The notes beneath the pieces are model-generated. The model did not search any database, was not told the DNA's origin, and worked only from the letters and a program-made list of their open reading frames with translations. A stretch of DNA of 64,000 nt from Streptomyces sp. NBRC 110028 (GTDB taxonomy: Bacteria; Actinomycetota; Actinomycetes; Streptomycetales; Streptomycetaceae), in NCBI RefSeq assembly GCF_001417735.1, contig NZ_BBUZ01000022.1, positions 620,001 through 684,000 on the forward strand, in the 5' to 3' direction. How positions within the stretch are numbered: position 1 is the first letter of the stretch; every line of letters starts with the position of its first letter. The translations under genes were made by a program, and so were the position numbers. Positions 28,499 to 38,251 of this stretch are shown here, in pieces.

Positions 28499-30061
28499 GT
28501 GAGTACGCACCAGCCCTCGTCCCGCCTCCCGATCGCCGACCCCGAGCGCACCGCCCGCCTCCGCGAAGCGCTGCTGGCCGCCTCGTTCACCGCTGACGGC
28601 CTGCTGGATCTGCTCGGCGCGTCCGCTTACGCCGCCCTGGCCCGCGGTGAGACCGTCCCCGCCCTGCGCGCGTCCCGGGGTGGCAGCCCGCTGGAGATCC
28701 TGGTGCGGCTCTTCCTGCTGCAGCGCCCGGTGCCCCACGAACCGGCGGCCGCCGCCCTGCCGGTGGCGGACTGCCTCACCGACGGCTGGCTTGTGCGGGA
28801 CGGCTCCGAGGTGCGCGCGAGCGTCGACGTGCGCCCCTACGGCGGCCCCGAGGGCCAGGACTGGTGGATCGTCTCCGACCTGGGCTGCGCGGTCGGCGGT
28901 GCCGGAGGCATCGGCGGGCCCGGCGGCGCCCGCGGGGCCGCGGAACGCTCCCGGCTCGTCCTCGGGGTCGGCGGCGCGTCCACCACGCTGGCCGGTCTCA
29001 CCATCCGTACGCCCGTCAAGCGGGCTCTCGACCTCGGCACCGGCTCCGGCATCCAGGCGCTGCACGCGAGCCGGCACGCCGCCCACGTCACCGCCACCGA
29101 CCCCAATCCGCGCGCCCTGGACATGGCCCGGCTCACCCTCGCCCTGTCCGGGGCGCCGGAGCCGGATCTGCGCGAGGGGTCGCTCTTCGAGCCGGTCGGC
29201 GGCGAGATGTACGACCTGATCGTGTCGAACCCGCCGTTCGTGATCTCGCCCCGCTCCGCGGAGGGCGACCGGCTGGTCTACCGGGACGGCGGCATGGGCG
29301 GGGACGATCTGTGCCGCACCCTCGTCCAGCAGTCGGCCGGTCATCTGGGCGACGGCGGCTGGTGCCAGCTGCTCGCCAACTGGAGCCATGTCCGGGGGGA
29401 GGACTGGCGCGAGCGGCTGGCCGCCTGGGTGCCGCCCGGCTGCGACGCCTGGATCGTGCAGCGCGAGGTGCAGGACGTCGCGCAGTACGCCGAGCTGTGG
29501 CTGCGGGACGCGGGCGAGCATCTCGCCGGGCCCGAGGCGTACGCGGCGCGCTACGACGCCTGGCTGGACGAATTCGAGGCGCGCGGGACCACGGCCGTCG
29601 GATTCGGCTGGATCACCCTGCGCAAGTCCGGCGCCGACCGGCCGTCGGTGACGGTGGAGGAGTGGCCGCATCCGGTCGAGCAGCCGCTGGGGGAGGCCGT
29701 GGCGGCCCACTTCGACCGGCAGGACTTCCTGCGCGCGCACGACGACGCCGCGCTGCTGACGGCCCGCTTCCGGCTCGCCGACGAGGTCGTCCAGGAGCAG
29801 GTCGGGCTGCCCGGCGCGGAGGACCCCGAGCATGTGGTGCTCCGGCAGAACCGGGGCATGCGGCGCGCGACCAAGGTCGACACGGTGAGCGCGGGTTTCG
29901 CGGGGGTGTGCGACGGCACGCTGAGCGCCGGCCGGATCCTGGACGCGATCGCCCAGCTGCTCGGGGAGGACCCGGTGGTGCTGCGCGACCGCACCCCGCA
30001 GTCCATCCGGCTCCTGGTGGAGCAGGGTTTTCTGCAGCCGGTGGCCGACGAGGTGCCGTAG
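28499..30061 (+). CDS. SAM-dependent methyltransferase
   Basis: This 520-residue protein has an N-terminal helical domain (about 1-160) and a class I Rossmann methyltransferase domain. SAM-binding motif I is DLGTGSGIQAL and the acidic motif II segment is VTATDPNP. LIVSNPPFVIS gives an NPPF motif, as in N-methyltransferases of Asn/Gln/adenine (PrmC/RlmG-like). A C-terminal domain of about 200 residues is shared only with actinobacterial homologs as far as I can tell. Substrate unknown; a ribosomal or protein target is plausible. It starts with GTG at 28499, just after two DnaA-box-like sites. Confidence 0.85.
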   Translation: MSTHQPSSRLPIADPERTARLREALLAASFTADGLLDLLGASAYAALARGETVPALRASRGGSPLEILVRLFLLQRPVPHEPAAAALPVADCLTDGWLVRDGSEVRASVDVRPYGGPEGQDWWIVSDLGCAVGGAGGIGGPGGARGAAERSRLVLGVGGASTTLAGLTIRTPVKRALDLGTGSGIQALHASRHAAHVTATDPNPRALDMARLTLALSGAPEPDLREGSLFEPVGGEMYDLIVSNPPFVISPRSAEGDRLVYRDGGMGGDDLCRTLVQQSAGHLGDGGWCQLLANWSHVRGEDWRERLAAWVPPGCDAWIVQREVQDVAQYAELWLRDAGEHLAGPEAYAARYDAWLDEFEARGTTAVGFGWITLRKSGADRPSVTVEEWPHPVEQPLGEAVAAHFDRQDFLRAHDDAALLTARFRLADEVVQEQVGLPGAEDPEHVVLRQNRGMRRATKVDTVSAGFAGVCDGTLSAGRILDAIAQLLGEDPVVLRDRTPQSIRLLVEQGFLQPVADEVP

Positions 30062-30239
30062 GCCCGTACCGGCGCGTAGCGCGCGCCGGGCGTACGCCGG
30101 GGGAGCGGTCGCGCGCCCCCTTTGCCCCCGCATGGCGGGAAGCCGCCGCCGGGGACGTGAACACGGCCGGAAAGGGCGGTCGCGCGCCGTTCACCCGGGG
30201 TTCGTGCGTACGCCTCCGGCGCGTGTCACGCTCCGGCTC

Positions 30240-30437
30240 ATGGAGAGCGGACCTGCGATCTTCGCCGGAGCGGCATTCGTGTTGTTCGGTACGGCCCTGC
30301 TGCTGTGGACAGCGGTGCGGCTGAAGCTGCGCGCGCCGGTCGCCGACGGTGTGAGTCCCGTCGCTTCCGCGGCCCTCTCCCTTCTCTTCGCCGCCGCCTC
30401 TCTGGGCGGCGGGATCTGGTGCCTGGGTTACGCCTGA
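30240..30437 (+). CDS. small two-helix membrane protein
   Basis: This 65-residue protein has two hydrophobic segments (about residues 5-25 and 42-62) joined by a short basic loop. It has no recognisable domain. A Streptomyces protein of this kind lies before topA in the conserved order. The ATG at 30240 has no clear ribosome-binding site, so the start may be further upstream or the mRNA may be leaderless. Confidence 0.6.
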   Translation: MESGPAIFAGAAFVLFGTALLLWTAVRLKLRAPVADGVSPVASAALSLLFAAASLGGGIWCLGYA

Positions 30438-30647
30438 CAGGGCGCCTTCCGCGAGGCTTGTGCCGGTCCGGGCGGCAGACAGGACGCTTGTCGGGTTACC
30501 GTTCGAGTGGCGTTGCGGGCTTTTTCCGTTTGACACGGGGGCGGGATGTACCGTCACACTCCGCAGCGTCACCGTAGAGGGGCCGTGTACGCGTTACCCG
30601 CGCTGCATCGCCCGTTCACCGAGCGTCGACCGGAGAGAAGAGCGAAG

Positions 30648-33578
30648 TTGTCCCCGACCACCAGCGAGACCGCACAGGGCGGCCGCCGACTCGTCATCGT
30701 CGAGTCGCCTGCCAAGGCGAAGACGATCAAGGGCTACCTGGGCCCGGGCTACGTGGTCGAGGCGAGCGTCGGGCACATCCGGGACCTGCCGAACGGTGCG
30801 GCCGAGGTTCCCGACAAGTACACCGGCGAGGTGCGCCGGCTCGGCGTGGACGTCGATCATGACTTCCAGCCCGTCTACGTGGTGAACGCGGACAAGAAGA
30901 GCCAGGTCAAGAAGCTCAAGGAGCTGCTCGCCGAGTCCGACGAACTCTTCCTCGCCACCGATGAGGACCGGGAGGGCGAGGCCATCGCCTGGCACCTCCA
31001 GGAGGTCCTCAAGCCCAAGGTTCCGGTCCGCCGGATGGTCTTCCACGAGATCACCAAGGACGCGATCCGCGAGGCCGTCGCCAATCCGCGCGAGCTGAAC
31101 AAGCGCCTGGTCGACGCCCAGGAAACCCGCCGCATCCTGGATCGCCTCTATGGCTACGAGGTCTCGCCGGTCCTGTGGAAGAAGGTCATGCGGGGGCTCT
31201 CCGCGGGCCGAGTCCAGTCGGTGGCCACCCGTCTCGTCGTCGAGCGCGAGCGCGACCGCATCGCCTTCCGCTCCGCCGAGTACTGGGACCTGACCGGCAC
31301 CTTCTCCACCGGCCGGGCCGGTGACGTCAGCGATCCGGGCACCTTCGGCGCCCGGCTGTCCGCCGTGGACGGCCGCCGGGTCGCCCAGGGCCGTGACTTC
31401 ACCTCGCTGGGGCAGCTCAAGAACGGGCAGCGCGAAGCCTCGATTGAGGGCGGTGGTGGGCGACGGGAGGGCGGCGCGAACATTCTGCACCTGGACGAGG
31501 CGGACGCCCGCGCCCTGGCCGCCGCCCTCGCGGACACCGCCTTCACGGTGCGGTCCGTCGAGTCCAAGCCGTACCGCCGCTCGCCGTACGCCCCGTTCCG
31601 TACGACGACGCTGCAGCAGGAGGCCAGCCGCAAGCTCGGTTTCGGCGCCAAGGCCACCATGCAGGTCGCGCAGAAGCTGTATGAGAACGGCTACATCACC
31701 TATATGCGCACCGACTCCACCATCCTCTCCGACACGGCGGTGGCGGCGGCCCGGGCGCAGGTCACACAGCTGTACGGCGCCGACTACCTGCCGGACAAGC
31801 CGCGGTCGTACGCCGGGAAGGTGAAGAACGCGCAGGAGGCGCACGAGGCCATCCGCCCCTCGGGTGATCGTTTCCGCACCCCGGCGGAGACCGGTCTGAC
31901 CGGCGACCAGTTCCGGCTGTACGAGCTGATCTGGAAGCGGACCGTCGCCTCCCAGATGAAGGACGCGGTCGGCAACTCCGTCACCGTCAAGATCGGTGGC
32001 CGGGCGAGCGACGGCCGGGACGCGGAATTCTCCGCCTCCGGTAAGACGATCACCTTCCACGGCTTCATGAAGGCCTACGTGGAGGGCGCCGACGACCCGA
32101 ACGCCGAGCTGGACGACCGCGAGCGCCGGCTCCCGCAGGTCGCCGAGGGCGACGGGCTCGCCGCGGAGGAGATCACCGCCGACGGCCACGCCACCAAGCC
32201 TCCGGCCCGCTACACCGAGGCGTCGCTGGTCAAGGAGCTGGAAGAGCGCGAGATCGGCCGTCCGTCCACGTACGCCACGATCCTCGGCACCATCCTCGAC
32301 CGCGGCTATGTGTTCAAGAAGGGCACCGCTCTGGTGCCGTCCTTCCTGAGCTTCGCCGTGGTCAACCTGCTGGAGAAGCACTTCGGCCGGCTGGTCGACT
32401 ACGACTTCACCGCGAAGATGGAGGACGACCTCGACCGCATCGCGCGCGGCGAGGCCCAGGCCGTGCCGTGGCTCAAGCGGTTCTACTTCGGCGAGGGCGC
32501 GGAGGGCGTCGAGGCTGGTGACGTCGTCGAGGGCGCCGCGGCCGAGGCCGGGAACGGCGACGGTGATCACCTCGGCGGCCTGAAGGAGCTGGTCACCGAC
32601 CTGGGCGCGATCGACGCCCGGGAGATCTCGTCCTTCCCCGTGGGCGACGGGATCATGCTGCGCGTCGGCCGCTACGGCCCGTACGTCGAGCGCCCGTCCC
32701 AGACCGAGGGCGAGACCGGGCACCGCGCCGACGTCCCGGACGACCTGCCGCCGGACGAGCTGACCGTGGCGTACGCGGAGGAGCTGCTCGCCAAGCCGAG
32801 CGGCGACTTCGAGCTGGGCACCGACCCGGAGACCGGGCGCCCGATCGTCGCCAAGGACGGCCGCTACGGCCCGTACGTCACCGAGGTGCTGCCCGACGAC
32901 ACCCCGAAGACCGGCAAGAACGCGGTCAAGCCGCGCACCGCATCGCTCTTCAAGTCGATGTCCCTGGACACGGTGACCCTCGCGGACGCGCTCAAGCTGA
33001 TGTCGCTGCCGCGCGTGGTCGGCACGGACTCCGAGGGCACCGAGATCACCGCGCAGAACGGCCGCTACGGCCCGTATCTGAAGAAGGGCACCGACTCGCG
33101 CTCGCTGGAGAGCGAGGAGCAGCTCTTCACCATCACCGTCGACGAGGCGCTGGCGATCTACGCGCAGCCCAAGCAGCGAGGCCGGGCCGCGGCCAAGCCG
33201 CCGCTGAAGGAGCTGGGCACCGACCCGGTCAGCGAGAAGCCGGTCGTGGTCAAGGACGGCCGCTTCGGCCCGTACGTCACGGACGGCGAGACCAACGCGA
33301 CGCTGCGCCGGGACGACGACGTCGAGACGATCACGCCCGAGCGCGGCTACGAGCTGCTGGCGGAGAAGCGCGCCAAGGGCCCGGCCAAGAAGACCGCCAA
33401 GAAGGCGGCGGCGAAGAAGACCACGGCCAAGAAGACGCCGGCGAAGAAGACCACCGCGAAGAAGACGGCCGCCACGAAGACCGCGGCCACGAAGACCGCG
33501 GCGAAGAAGACCGCGGCCAAGAAGACGGCCGCGAAGAAGACCACCGCGGCCAAGAAGACCGCGGCCAAGGCGGAGTAA
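30648..33578 (+). CDS. topA: DNA topoisomerase I
   Basis: This 976-residue type IA topoisomerase relaxes negative supercoils. The Toprim domain begins RLVIVESPAKAKTIKGYLG, with the acidic triad in ATDEDREGEA. The active-site Tyr is in ITYMRTDST. Instead of zinc fingers it has actinobacterial C-terminal repeats marked by DGRYGPYV-like motifs (several copies, about residues 650-900). The tail after about residue 905 is almost pure Lys/Ala/Thr, known in Streptomyces to increase processivity. The start is TTG at 30648 (Leu-Ser-Pro), as in other Streptomyces TopA genes. Confidence 0.95.
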   Translation: MSPTTSETAQGGRRLVIVESPAKAKTIKGYLGPGYVVEASVGHIRDLPNGAAEVPDKYTGEVRRLGVDVDHDFQPVYVVNADKKSQVKKLKELLAESDELFLATDEDREGEAIAWHLQEVLKPKVPVRRMVFHEITKDAIREAVANPRELNKRLVDAQETRRILDRLYGYEVSPVLWKKVMRGLSAGRVQSVATRLVVERERDRIAFRSAEYWDLTGTFSTGRAGDVSDPGTFGARLSAVDGRRVAQGRDFTSLGQLKNGQREASIEGGGGRREGGANILHLDEADARALAAALADTAFTVRSVESKPYRRSPYAPFRTTTLQQEASRKLGFGAKATMQVAQKLYENGYITYMRTDSTILSDTAVAAARAQVTQLYGADYLPDKPRSYAGKVKNAQEAHEAIRPSGDRFRTPAETGLTGDQFRLYELIWKRTVASQMKDAVGNSVTVKIGGRASDGRDAEFSASGKTITFHGFMKAYVEGADDPNAELDDRERRLPQVAEGDGLAAEEITADGHATKPPARYTEASLVKELEEREIGRPSTYATILGTILDRGYVFKKGTALVPSFLSFAVVNLLEKHFGRLVDYDFTAKMEDDLDRIARGEAQAVPWLKRFYFGEGAEGVEAGDVVEGAAAEAGNGDGDHLGGLKELVTDLGAIDAREISSFPVGDGIMLRVGRYGPYVERPSQTEGETGHRADVPDDLPPDELTVAYAEELLAKPSGDFELGTDPETGRPIVAKDGRYGPYVTEVLPDDTPKTGKNAVKPRTASLFKSMSLDTVTLADALKLMSLPRVVGTDSEGTEITAQNGRYGPYLKKGTDSRSLESEEQLFTITVDEALAIYAQPKQRGRAAAKPPLKELGTDPVSEKPVVVKDGRFGPYVTDGETNATLRRDDDVETITPERGYELLAEKRAKGPAKKTAKKAAAKKTTAKKTPAKKTTAKKTAATKTAATKTAAKKTAAKKTAAKKTTAAKKTAAKAE

Positions 33579-33605
33579 CCGCCCGGTTCGTCCCCACGTC
33601 ATCCG

Positions 33606-33639
33606 CGTCCCCCCGCCCGTTTGTTCGGCCGGGGGGACG
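33606..33639 (+). terminator. hairpin terminator after topA
   Basis: CGTCCCCCCG and CGGGGGGACG form a 10-bp stem across a 14-nt loop, 27 bp past the stop. Confidence 0.65.
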
Positions 33640-33670
33640 TGCATTCATGTGATCCGGATAGGCTGGCGGG

Positions 33671-36600
33671 ATGACGCGAGAGCAGCCTTCGGACGTGACC
33701 CCCACTTCCGGCGCCCTTGCCGCGGACTCCCGCGAGCGTGCCGTCCGAGCCCTCCTGCGCTATCCGCCGCTACGCCGGCTCTGGAGCGCCCAACTCGTCA
33801 GCGGTGCCGCGGACGGGCTGGCCGTGCTGGTGCTCGTCCTGCTGTCGCTGCAGGCCGCGGTGTCCGCGGGCTCGTTCGGCGGGGGCTATCGCGGAGCGGC
33901 GCTGGCGGTCGCGGCCGTTCTGGGCGTGCGGCTCCTCGCGACGCTGCTGTTCGGGGCGGTGTTCCTCGGCCCGCTCTCCGCGCTCATCGGCCCGTCCGGT
34001 CCGCTGGACCGCCGCTGGACCATGATCGGCGCGGATGGGCTGCGGCTCGTCCTGCTGCTCATCGCGCCGCTGTGGATCGACTGGACGCCCGACGACGCCG
34101 TCGCCTGGCTGCTCATCACCACCTTCGTCGTGGGCGTCGCCGAGCGCGTCTGGACCATCGCCAAGGACGACGCGGCCCCCGCGCTGCTCCCCGCGCCGCC
34201 CGTCGAGGGCGCCGCGGTGCGCCCGCTGCCCGACCACATGGACGCGCTGCGCCGCCTCTCGCTGCGGACGAACTTCCTCAGCGTGCCGCTGGCCGCCGCC
34301 GGGCTGCTGGTTGTCATGCTCATCGGCAGGCTGCTGGGGACGGGCGTCAGCTGGTTCCACGAACATCAGGCGGCGCTCGGCTCGTACGTCGGTGCCGGCC
34401 TGTTCGCCGCGTCCATCTCGGTCCTCTACTTCGTGGAACTGCCCGGCGCGCAGACGCCCCGTACGCGCTCCCCGCTCGAAGGGCTGCGCCGTCCGCGCTC
34501 CGTCTCCGGCACCGGTGCCGACAAGGGCCGTACCGGCGCCGCACCGCTGCTGATCCTGGCCTGCGCCGGAGTGGCGGCCGCCATCGCCGCGGCCGTCGGC
34601 GTCGCCGCGCTGCAGGCCGTCGACCTCGGCGGCGGCCCGGTCGGCTTCTCGCTGCTCGTGCTGGTGCTCAGCGGTGGCCCGGCGATGGGCATCCGCTGGG
34701 CGCCCAAGGTCCTCCCGGGGCTCTCGCGGCGGCGGCTGCTCGCCCTGTCGGTCGCGCTGACCGGTCTCGCGCTGCTCGCCGCGGGTCTGGTGCACGACGC
34801 GACGACCGTCCTGATGATCGCGCTGCTCGCCGGTCTGTCGGCCGGAGTCGCGGCGAACACCGGCCACTCCCTCCTGGACCAGGAGCTGGAGGAGGCCCGT
34901 CGGCCCCGGATGACCGAGCACCTGCACGCCGTCGTCCGCGTCGCCGTCGGACTCGGCGCCGTCGTCGCCCCGCTGCTCGCCGCCGTGATCGGGCCGCACC
35001 GGCTCGGCAGCGGCGACTTCGTGTTCGCCCACGGCGGCGCCGCCTTCACGCTCATGCTCGTCGGCGCGCTGCTGCTGCCCATCGCGGCGCTGGTCCTCGG
35101 CCGCACCGACGACCGGCAGGGCGTGCCGCTGCGGCGCGATCTGCGCGAGGCGCTGCTGCGCGGCGGAGGCGCGGAGGAGGCCCCGGCCGCGACCGGCTTC
35201 TTCATCGCCGTCGAGGGCGGTGACGGAGCGGGCAAGTCCACGCAGGTCGAGGCGCTGGCCGAATGGGTCAGGGCCAAGGGCCACGAGGTGGTCGTGACCC
35301 GCGAGCCGGGCGCGACCGCCATCGGCAAGCGGCTGCGCTCGATCCTGCTCGACGTCTCGTCCGCGGGCATCTCGCACCGCGCGGAGGCACTGCTGTACGC
35401 GGCGGATCGCGCCGAACACGTCGACTCGGTGGTCCGTCCGGCCCTGGAGCGCGGCGCGGTCGTCATCTCCGACCGCTACATCGACTCCTCCGTCGCCTAC
35501 CAGGGCGCGGGCCGCGACCTCGCCGCGACCGAGATCGCCCGCATCTCCCGCTGGGCGACGAACGGCCTGGTGCCGCATCTGACGGTGCTGCTCGACATCT
35601 CCCCGGAGACCGCGCGCGAACGCTTCACCGAGGCCCCGGACCGGCTGGAGTCCGAGCCCGCCGAGTTCCACCAGCGGGTGCGCTCCGGATTCCTCGCCCT
35701 CGCCGCCGCCGACCCGGCCCGCTACCTGGTCGTGGACGCCGGGCAGCTGCCGGAGGCGGTCACCTCCGTCGTACGCCACCGCCTGGACCAGATGCTGCCG
35801 CTGTCGGAGGCGGAGGTGAAGGCCCAGGAGGAGGCCCGCAAGGCGGCGGAGGAAGAGGCGCGCCGCCGGGCCGAGGAAGAGGCCGCCCGCAAGGCGGAGG
35901 AGGAGCGGCTGGAGCGCGAGCGCCAGGAGGCGCTGGCCAAGGCGCGCGCCGAGGAGGAGGAGCGCAAGCGCCGCGAGCTGGAGGAGGCGCGGCAGCGCGA
36001 GGCCGAGCGGCAGGCGGAGGAGGCCCGGAAGCGGGCCGAGGACGCGCGCCGCCGGGCCGAGGAGGACCGCAAGCGCATCGAGGCCGAGGACCGCGCCCGC
36101 GCCGCCGAGCAGGAGCGGCTCCGCCGCAAGGCGGAGGCGCAGGCCCTGGAGCGGGCCGAGGCGGCGGCGCGCCGCCAGGAGGAGCAGCGCAAGGCGGAGG
36201 AGGCGCTGCTGCGGGCGGAGCAGGCGCGGATGGCGTCGGACGCCCCGACCGTGGAGACCGAGCTCCCGAGGTCGGCCGGTACGGCGGGCGAAGCTACTGG
36301 CGATACGGCGGCTGATGCGTCCCCGGATGGGGCCGAGACGGCCCGGACGCCGCGCTTCGACCCGCGGACCGCCCGCGATCCCCGCGCGCGTGACGCGGAC
36401 GCCGACGAGACGGCCGTGCTCCCGCCGGTGCGTCCCCGGCAGGATCCGGACGCCGAGGAGACCAGGGTCCTTCCCCAGCCGCAGGAGCCCTCCGCGGCCG
36501 ATGAGACGGCTGTCCTGCCGCCGGTACGGGAGGAGCGGTCCGCCGATCCGGCCGACCGGGTTCCGCCGTGGATGTTCCGCAAGGAGGAGCGGGGGCAGGA

Positions 36601-36823
36601 CCAGGGCCAGGCGCAGGAGAACGACCGTACGCGCGAGCTGCCGCAGTTCGACCAGGACCAGCACCAGGGCCAGCACCAGGATCAGCCGCCACGTCGGCGC
36701 CCGCGCCCCGAGTGGGCGGAGGAGACCCCGCTGGACGACCTGCCGACGCTCGCCGACGAACTCCTCGGCGACCGGGAGCGCGACCGTGACGACGAGGGCG
36801 GCGGCGGTCGGCGCCGCCGCTGA
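33671..36823 (+). CDS. tmk: thymidylate kinase fused to MFS-like domain
   Basis: This 1050-residue fusion is typical of Streptomyces. Residues about 30-490 form an MFS-transporter-like domain with roughly 12 hydrophobic segments. Residues about 510-715 form a dTMP kinase with P-loop EGGDGAGKST and the DRYIDSSVAYQG motif. Residues about 717-860 are an extremely Glu/Arg/Ala-rich coiled coil. The tail has repeated 'DETAVLPPVR'-type segments (three or four copies) and a Gln/Asp-rich stretch. The kinase makes dTDP for DNA synthesis; why it is membrane-tethered is unknown. holB follows. Confidence 0.92.
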   Translation: MTREQPSDVTPTSGALAADSRERAVRALLRYPPLRRLWSAQLVSGAADGLAVLVLVLLSLQAAVSAGSFGGGYRGAALAVAAVLGVRLLATLLFGAVFLGPLSALIGPSGPLDRRWTMIGADGLRLVLLLIAPLWIDWTPDDAVAWLLITTFVVGVAERVWTIAKDDAAPALLPAPPVEGAAVRPLPDHMDALRRLSLRTNFLSVPLAAAGLLVVMLIGRLLGTGVSWFHEHQAALGSYVGAGLFAASISVLYFVELPGAQTPRTRSPLEGLRRPRSVSGTGADKGRTGAAPLLILACAGVAAAIAAAVGVAALQAVDLGGGPVGFSLLVLVLSGGPAMGIRWAPKVLPGLSRRRLLALSVALTGLALLAAGLVHDATTVLMIALLAGLSAGVAANTGHSLLDQELEEARRPRMTEHLHAVVRVAVGLGAVVAPLLAAVIGPHRLGSGDFVFAHGGAAFTLMLVGALLLPIAALVLGRTDDRQGVPLRRDLREALLRGGGAEEAPAATGFFIAVEGGDGAGKSTQVEALAEWVRAKGHEVVVTREPGATAIGKRLRSILLDVSSAGISHRAEALLYAADRAEHVDSVVRPALERGAVVISDRYIDSSVAYQGAGRDLAATEIARISRWATNGLVPHLTVLLDISPETARERFTEAPDRLESEPAEFHQRVRSGFLALAAADPARYLVVDAGQLPEAVTSVVRHRLDQMLPLSEAEVKAQEEARKAAEEEARRRAEEEAARKAEEERLERERQEALAKARAEEEERKRRELEEARQREAERQAEEARKRAEDARRRAEEDRKRIEAEDRARAAEQERLRRKAEAQALERAEAAARRQEEQRKAEEALLRAEQARMASDAPTVETELPRSAGTAGEATGDTAADASPDGAETARTPRFDPRTARDPRARDADADETAVLPPVRPRQDPDAEETRVLPQPQEPSAADETAVLPPVREERSADPADRVPPWMFRKEERGQDQGQAQENDRTRELPQFDQDQHQGQHQDQPPRRRPRPEWAEETPLDDLPTLADELLGDRERDRDDEGGGGRRRR

Positions 36824-36889
36824 CCGCCTCGCGGCGTTGTCGGTGGGGTGCCCCACAATGGGACGCGTCGGGCACGAACGGAGGCAGTC

Positions 36890-38110
36890 ATGGCGGTGTG
36901 GGACGACCTGGTCGGGCAGGACCGCGTAGCGGCCCAGCTGACCGCTGCCGCGCGTGACGCGGACGCGCTGGTCACGGCCGGTGCGTCGGCCGAGCCCGCC
37001 TCCGAGCCCATGGCGTCGTCGAAGATGACGCACGCCTGGTTGTTCACCGGACCGCCCGGTTCCGGCCGGGCCACCGCCGCCCGCGCCTTCGCCGCCGCGC
37101 TGCAGTGCGTGAGCCCCGACCGGGCGCTCGGCAGCGTCCCCGGCTGCGGTTTCTGCGACGGCTGCCACACCGCCCTGGTCGGTACGCACGCCGATGTGGA
37201 GGTGGTGCGGACGGACATGCTCACCATCGGCGTCAAGGAGACCCGCGAGCTCGTCCGCCGCGCCCAGCTCTCGCCCGCGGGCGGCCGGTGGCAGGTGATC
37301 GTCATGGAGGACGCCGACCGGCTCACCGAGGGCGCGGGAAACGTGCTGCTGAAGGCCGTTGAGGAGCCCGCGCCGCGCACCGTGTGGCTGCTGTGCGCCC
37401 CCTCTCTGGAGGACGTGCTGCCCACCATCCGCTCCCGCTGCCGCCTCCTCACCCTCCGTACGCCCCCGGTGGACGCCGTCGCGGACATCCTCGTCCGCCG
37501 CGACGGAATCGACCCCGAGCTGGCCGCCTCCGCCGCCCGCGCCACCCAGGGGCACATCGGCCGTGCCCGGCGGCTGGCCACCGACGAGCGGGCCCGGACC
37601 CGCCGCAAGGCGGTGCTGAAGCTCCCGCTGCGCATCGACGATGTGGGCGGCTGCCTGAAGGGGGCGCAGGAGCTGGTCGACGCGGCGGCCGAGGACGCCA
37701 AGCAGGTCGCGGAGGAGGTCGACGCCAAGGAGACCGAGGAGCTGCGTGCCGCGCTCGGCGCCGCCGCCGGTACGGGCGGGCGGCTGCCGCGCGGCACGGC
37801 CGGGGCCATGAAGGACCTCCAGGACCGCCAGAAGCGCCGCGCGACGCGCACCCAGCGCGACACCCTCGACCTGGCCCTGACGGAGCTGACGGGCTTCTAC
37901 CGGGATGTGCTGGCCCTCCAGCTCGGCTCCCAGGTCGCGCTCGCCAACACCGACGTCCGGGACGCCCTGGAGCGGGTCGCGGCCGGTTCGAAGCCGGAGC
38001 GGACGCTGCGCAGGATCGAGGCGGTCTCGGCCTGCCGCGAGGCGCTGGACCGCAATGTGGCGCCGCTGCTGGCGGTGGAGGCGATGACCATGGCGCTGCG
38101 CGCGGGCTGA
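36890..38110 (+). CDS. holB: DNA polymerase III delta' subunit
   Basis: This 406-residue clamp-loader subunit has an AAA+ N-terminal domain with a P-loop GPPGSGRATAA, in which Arg replaces the catalytic Lys, consistent with delta' being a non-hydrolysing subunit. A zinc module (CGFCDGCH plus an upstream Cys) follows. EDADRLTEGAGNVLLKAVEEP is the sensor region. The collar domain occupies the C-terminal half. The ATG at 36890 follows GGAGG. The topA-tmk-holB order is conserved in Streptomyces and links DNA topology, dTTP supply and replication. Confidence 0.93.
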   Translation: MAVWDDLVGQDRVAAQLTAAARDADALVTAGASAEPASEPMASSKMTHAWLFTGPPGSGRATAARAFAAALQCVSPDRALGSVPGCGFCDGCHTALVGTHADVEVVRTDMLTIGVKETRELVRRAQLSPAGGRWQVIVMEDADRLTEGAGNVLLKAVEEPAPRTVWLLCAPSLEDVLPTIRSRCRLLTLRTPPVDAVADILVRRDGIDPELAASAARATQGHIGRARRLATDERARTRRKAVLKLPLRIDDVGGCLKGAQELVDAAAEDAKQVAEEVDAKETEELRAALGAAAGTGGRLPRGTAGAMKDLQDRQKRRATRTQRDTLDLALTELTGFYRDVLALQLGSQVALANTDVRDALERVAAGSKPERTLRRIEAVSACREALDRNVAPLLAVEAMTMALRAG

Positions 38111-38251
38111 GCCCGGGGGCCCGTCCCGGGTCGCGGGCCGGTTTCCTCATCCGTACGAGTGAGCCGGTCGGCGCATGGAGCGTAGTCGGGCGGATACCCT
38201 CCGTATCGCTGGTGGCTCCTCGCCAGCGCCCGCGACCCGAGGGATCCGCCG

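Noticed and set aside
30594-33644. 1016-codon minus-strand frame opposite topA
   Set aside because: Mirror of topA codon bias; no family resemblance.
33770-37555. 1261-codon minus-strand frame opposite tmk and holB
   Set aside because: Arg/Gly/Leu-rich antisense frame spanning two well-supported genes.
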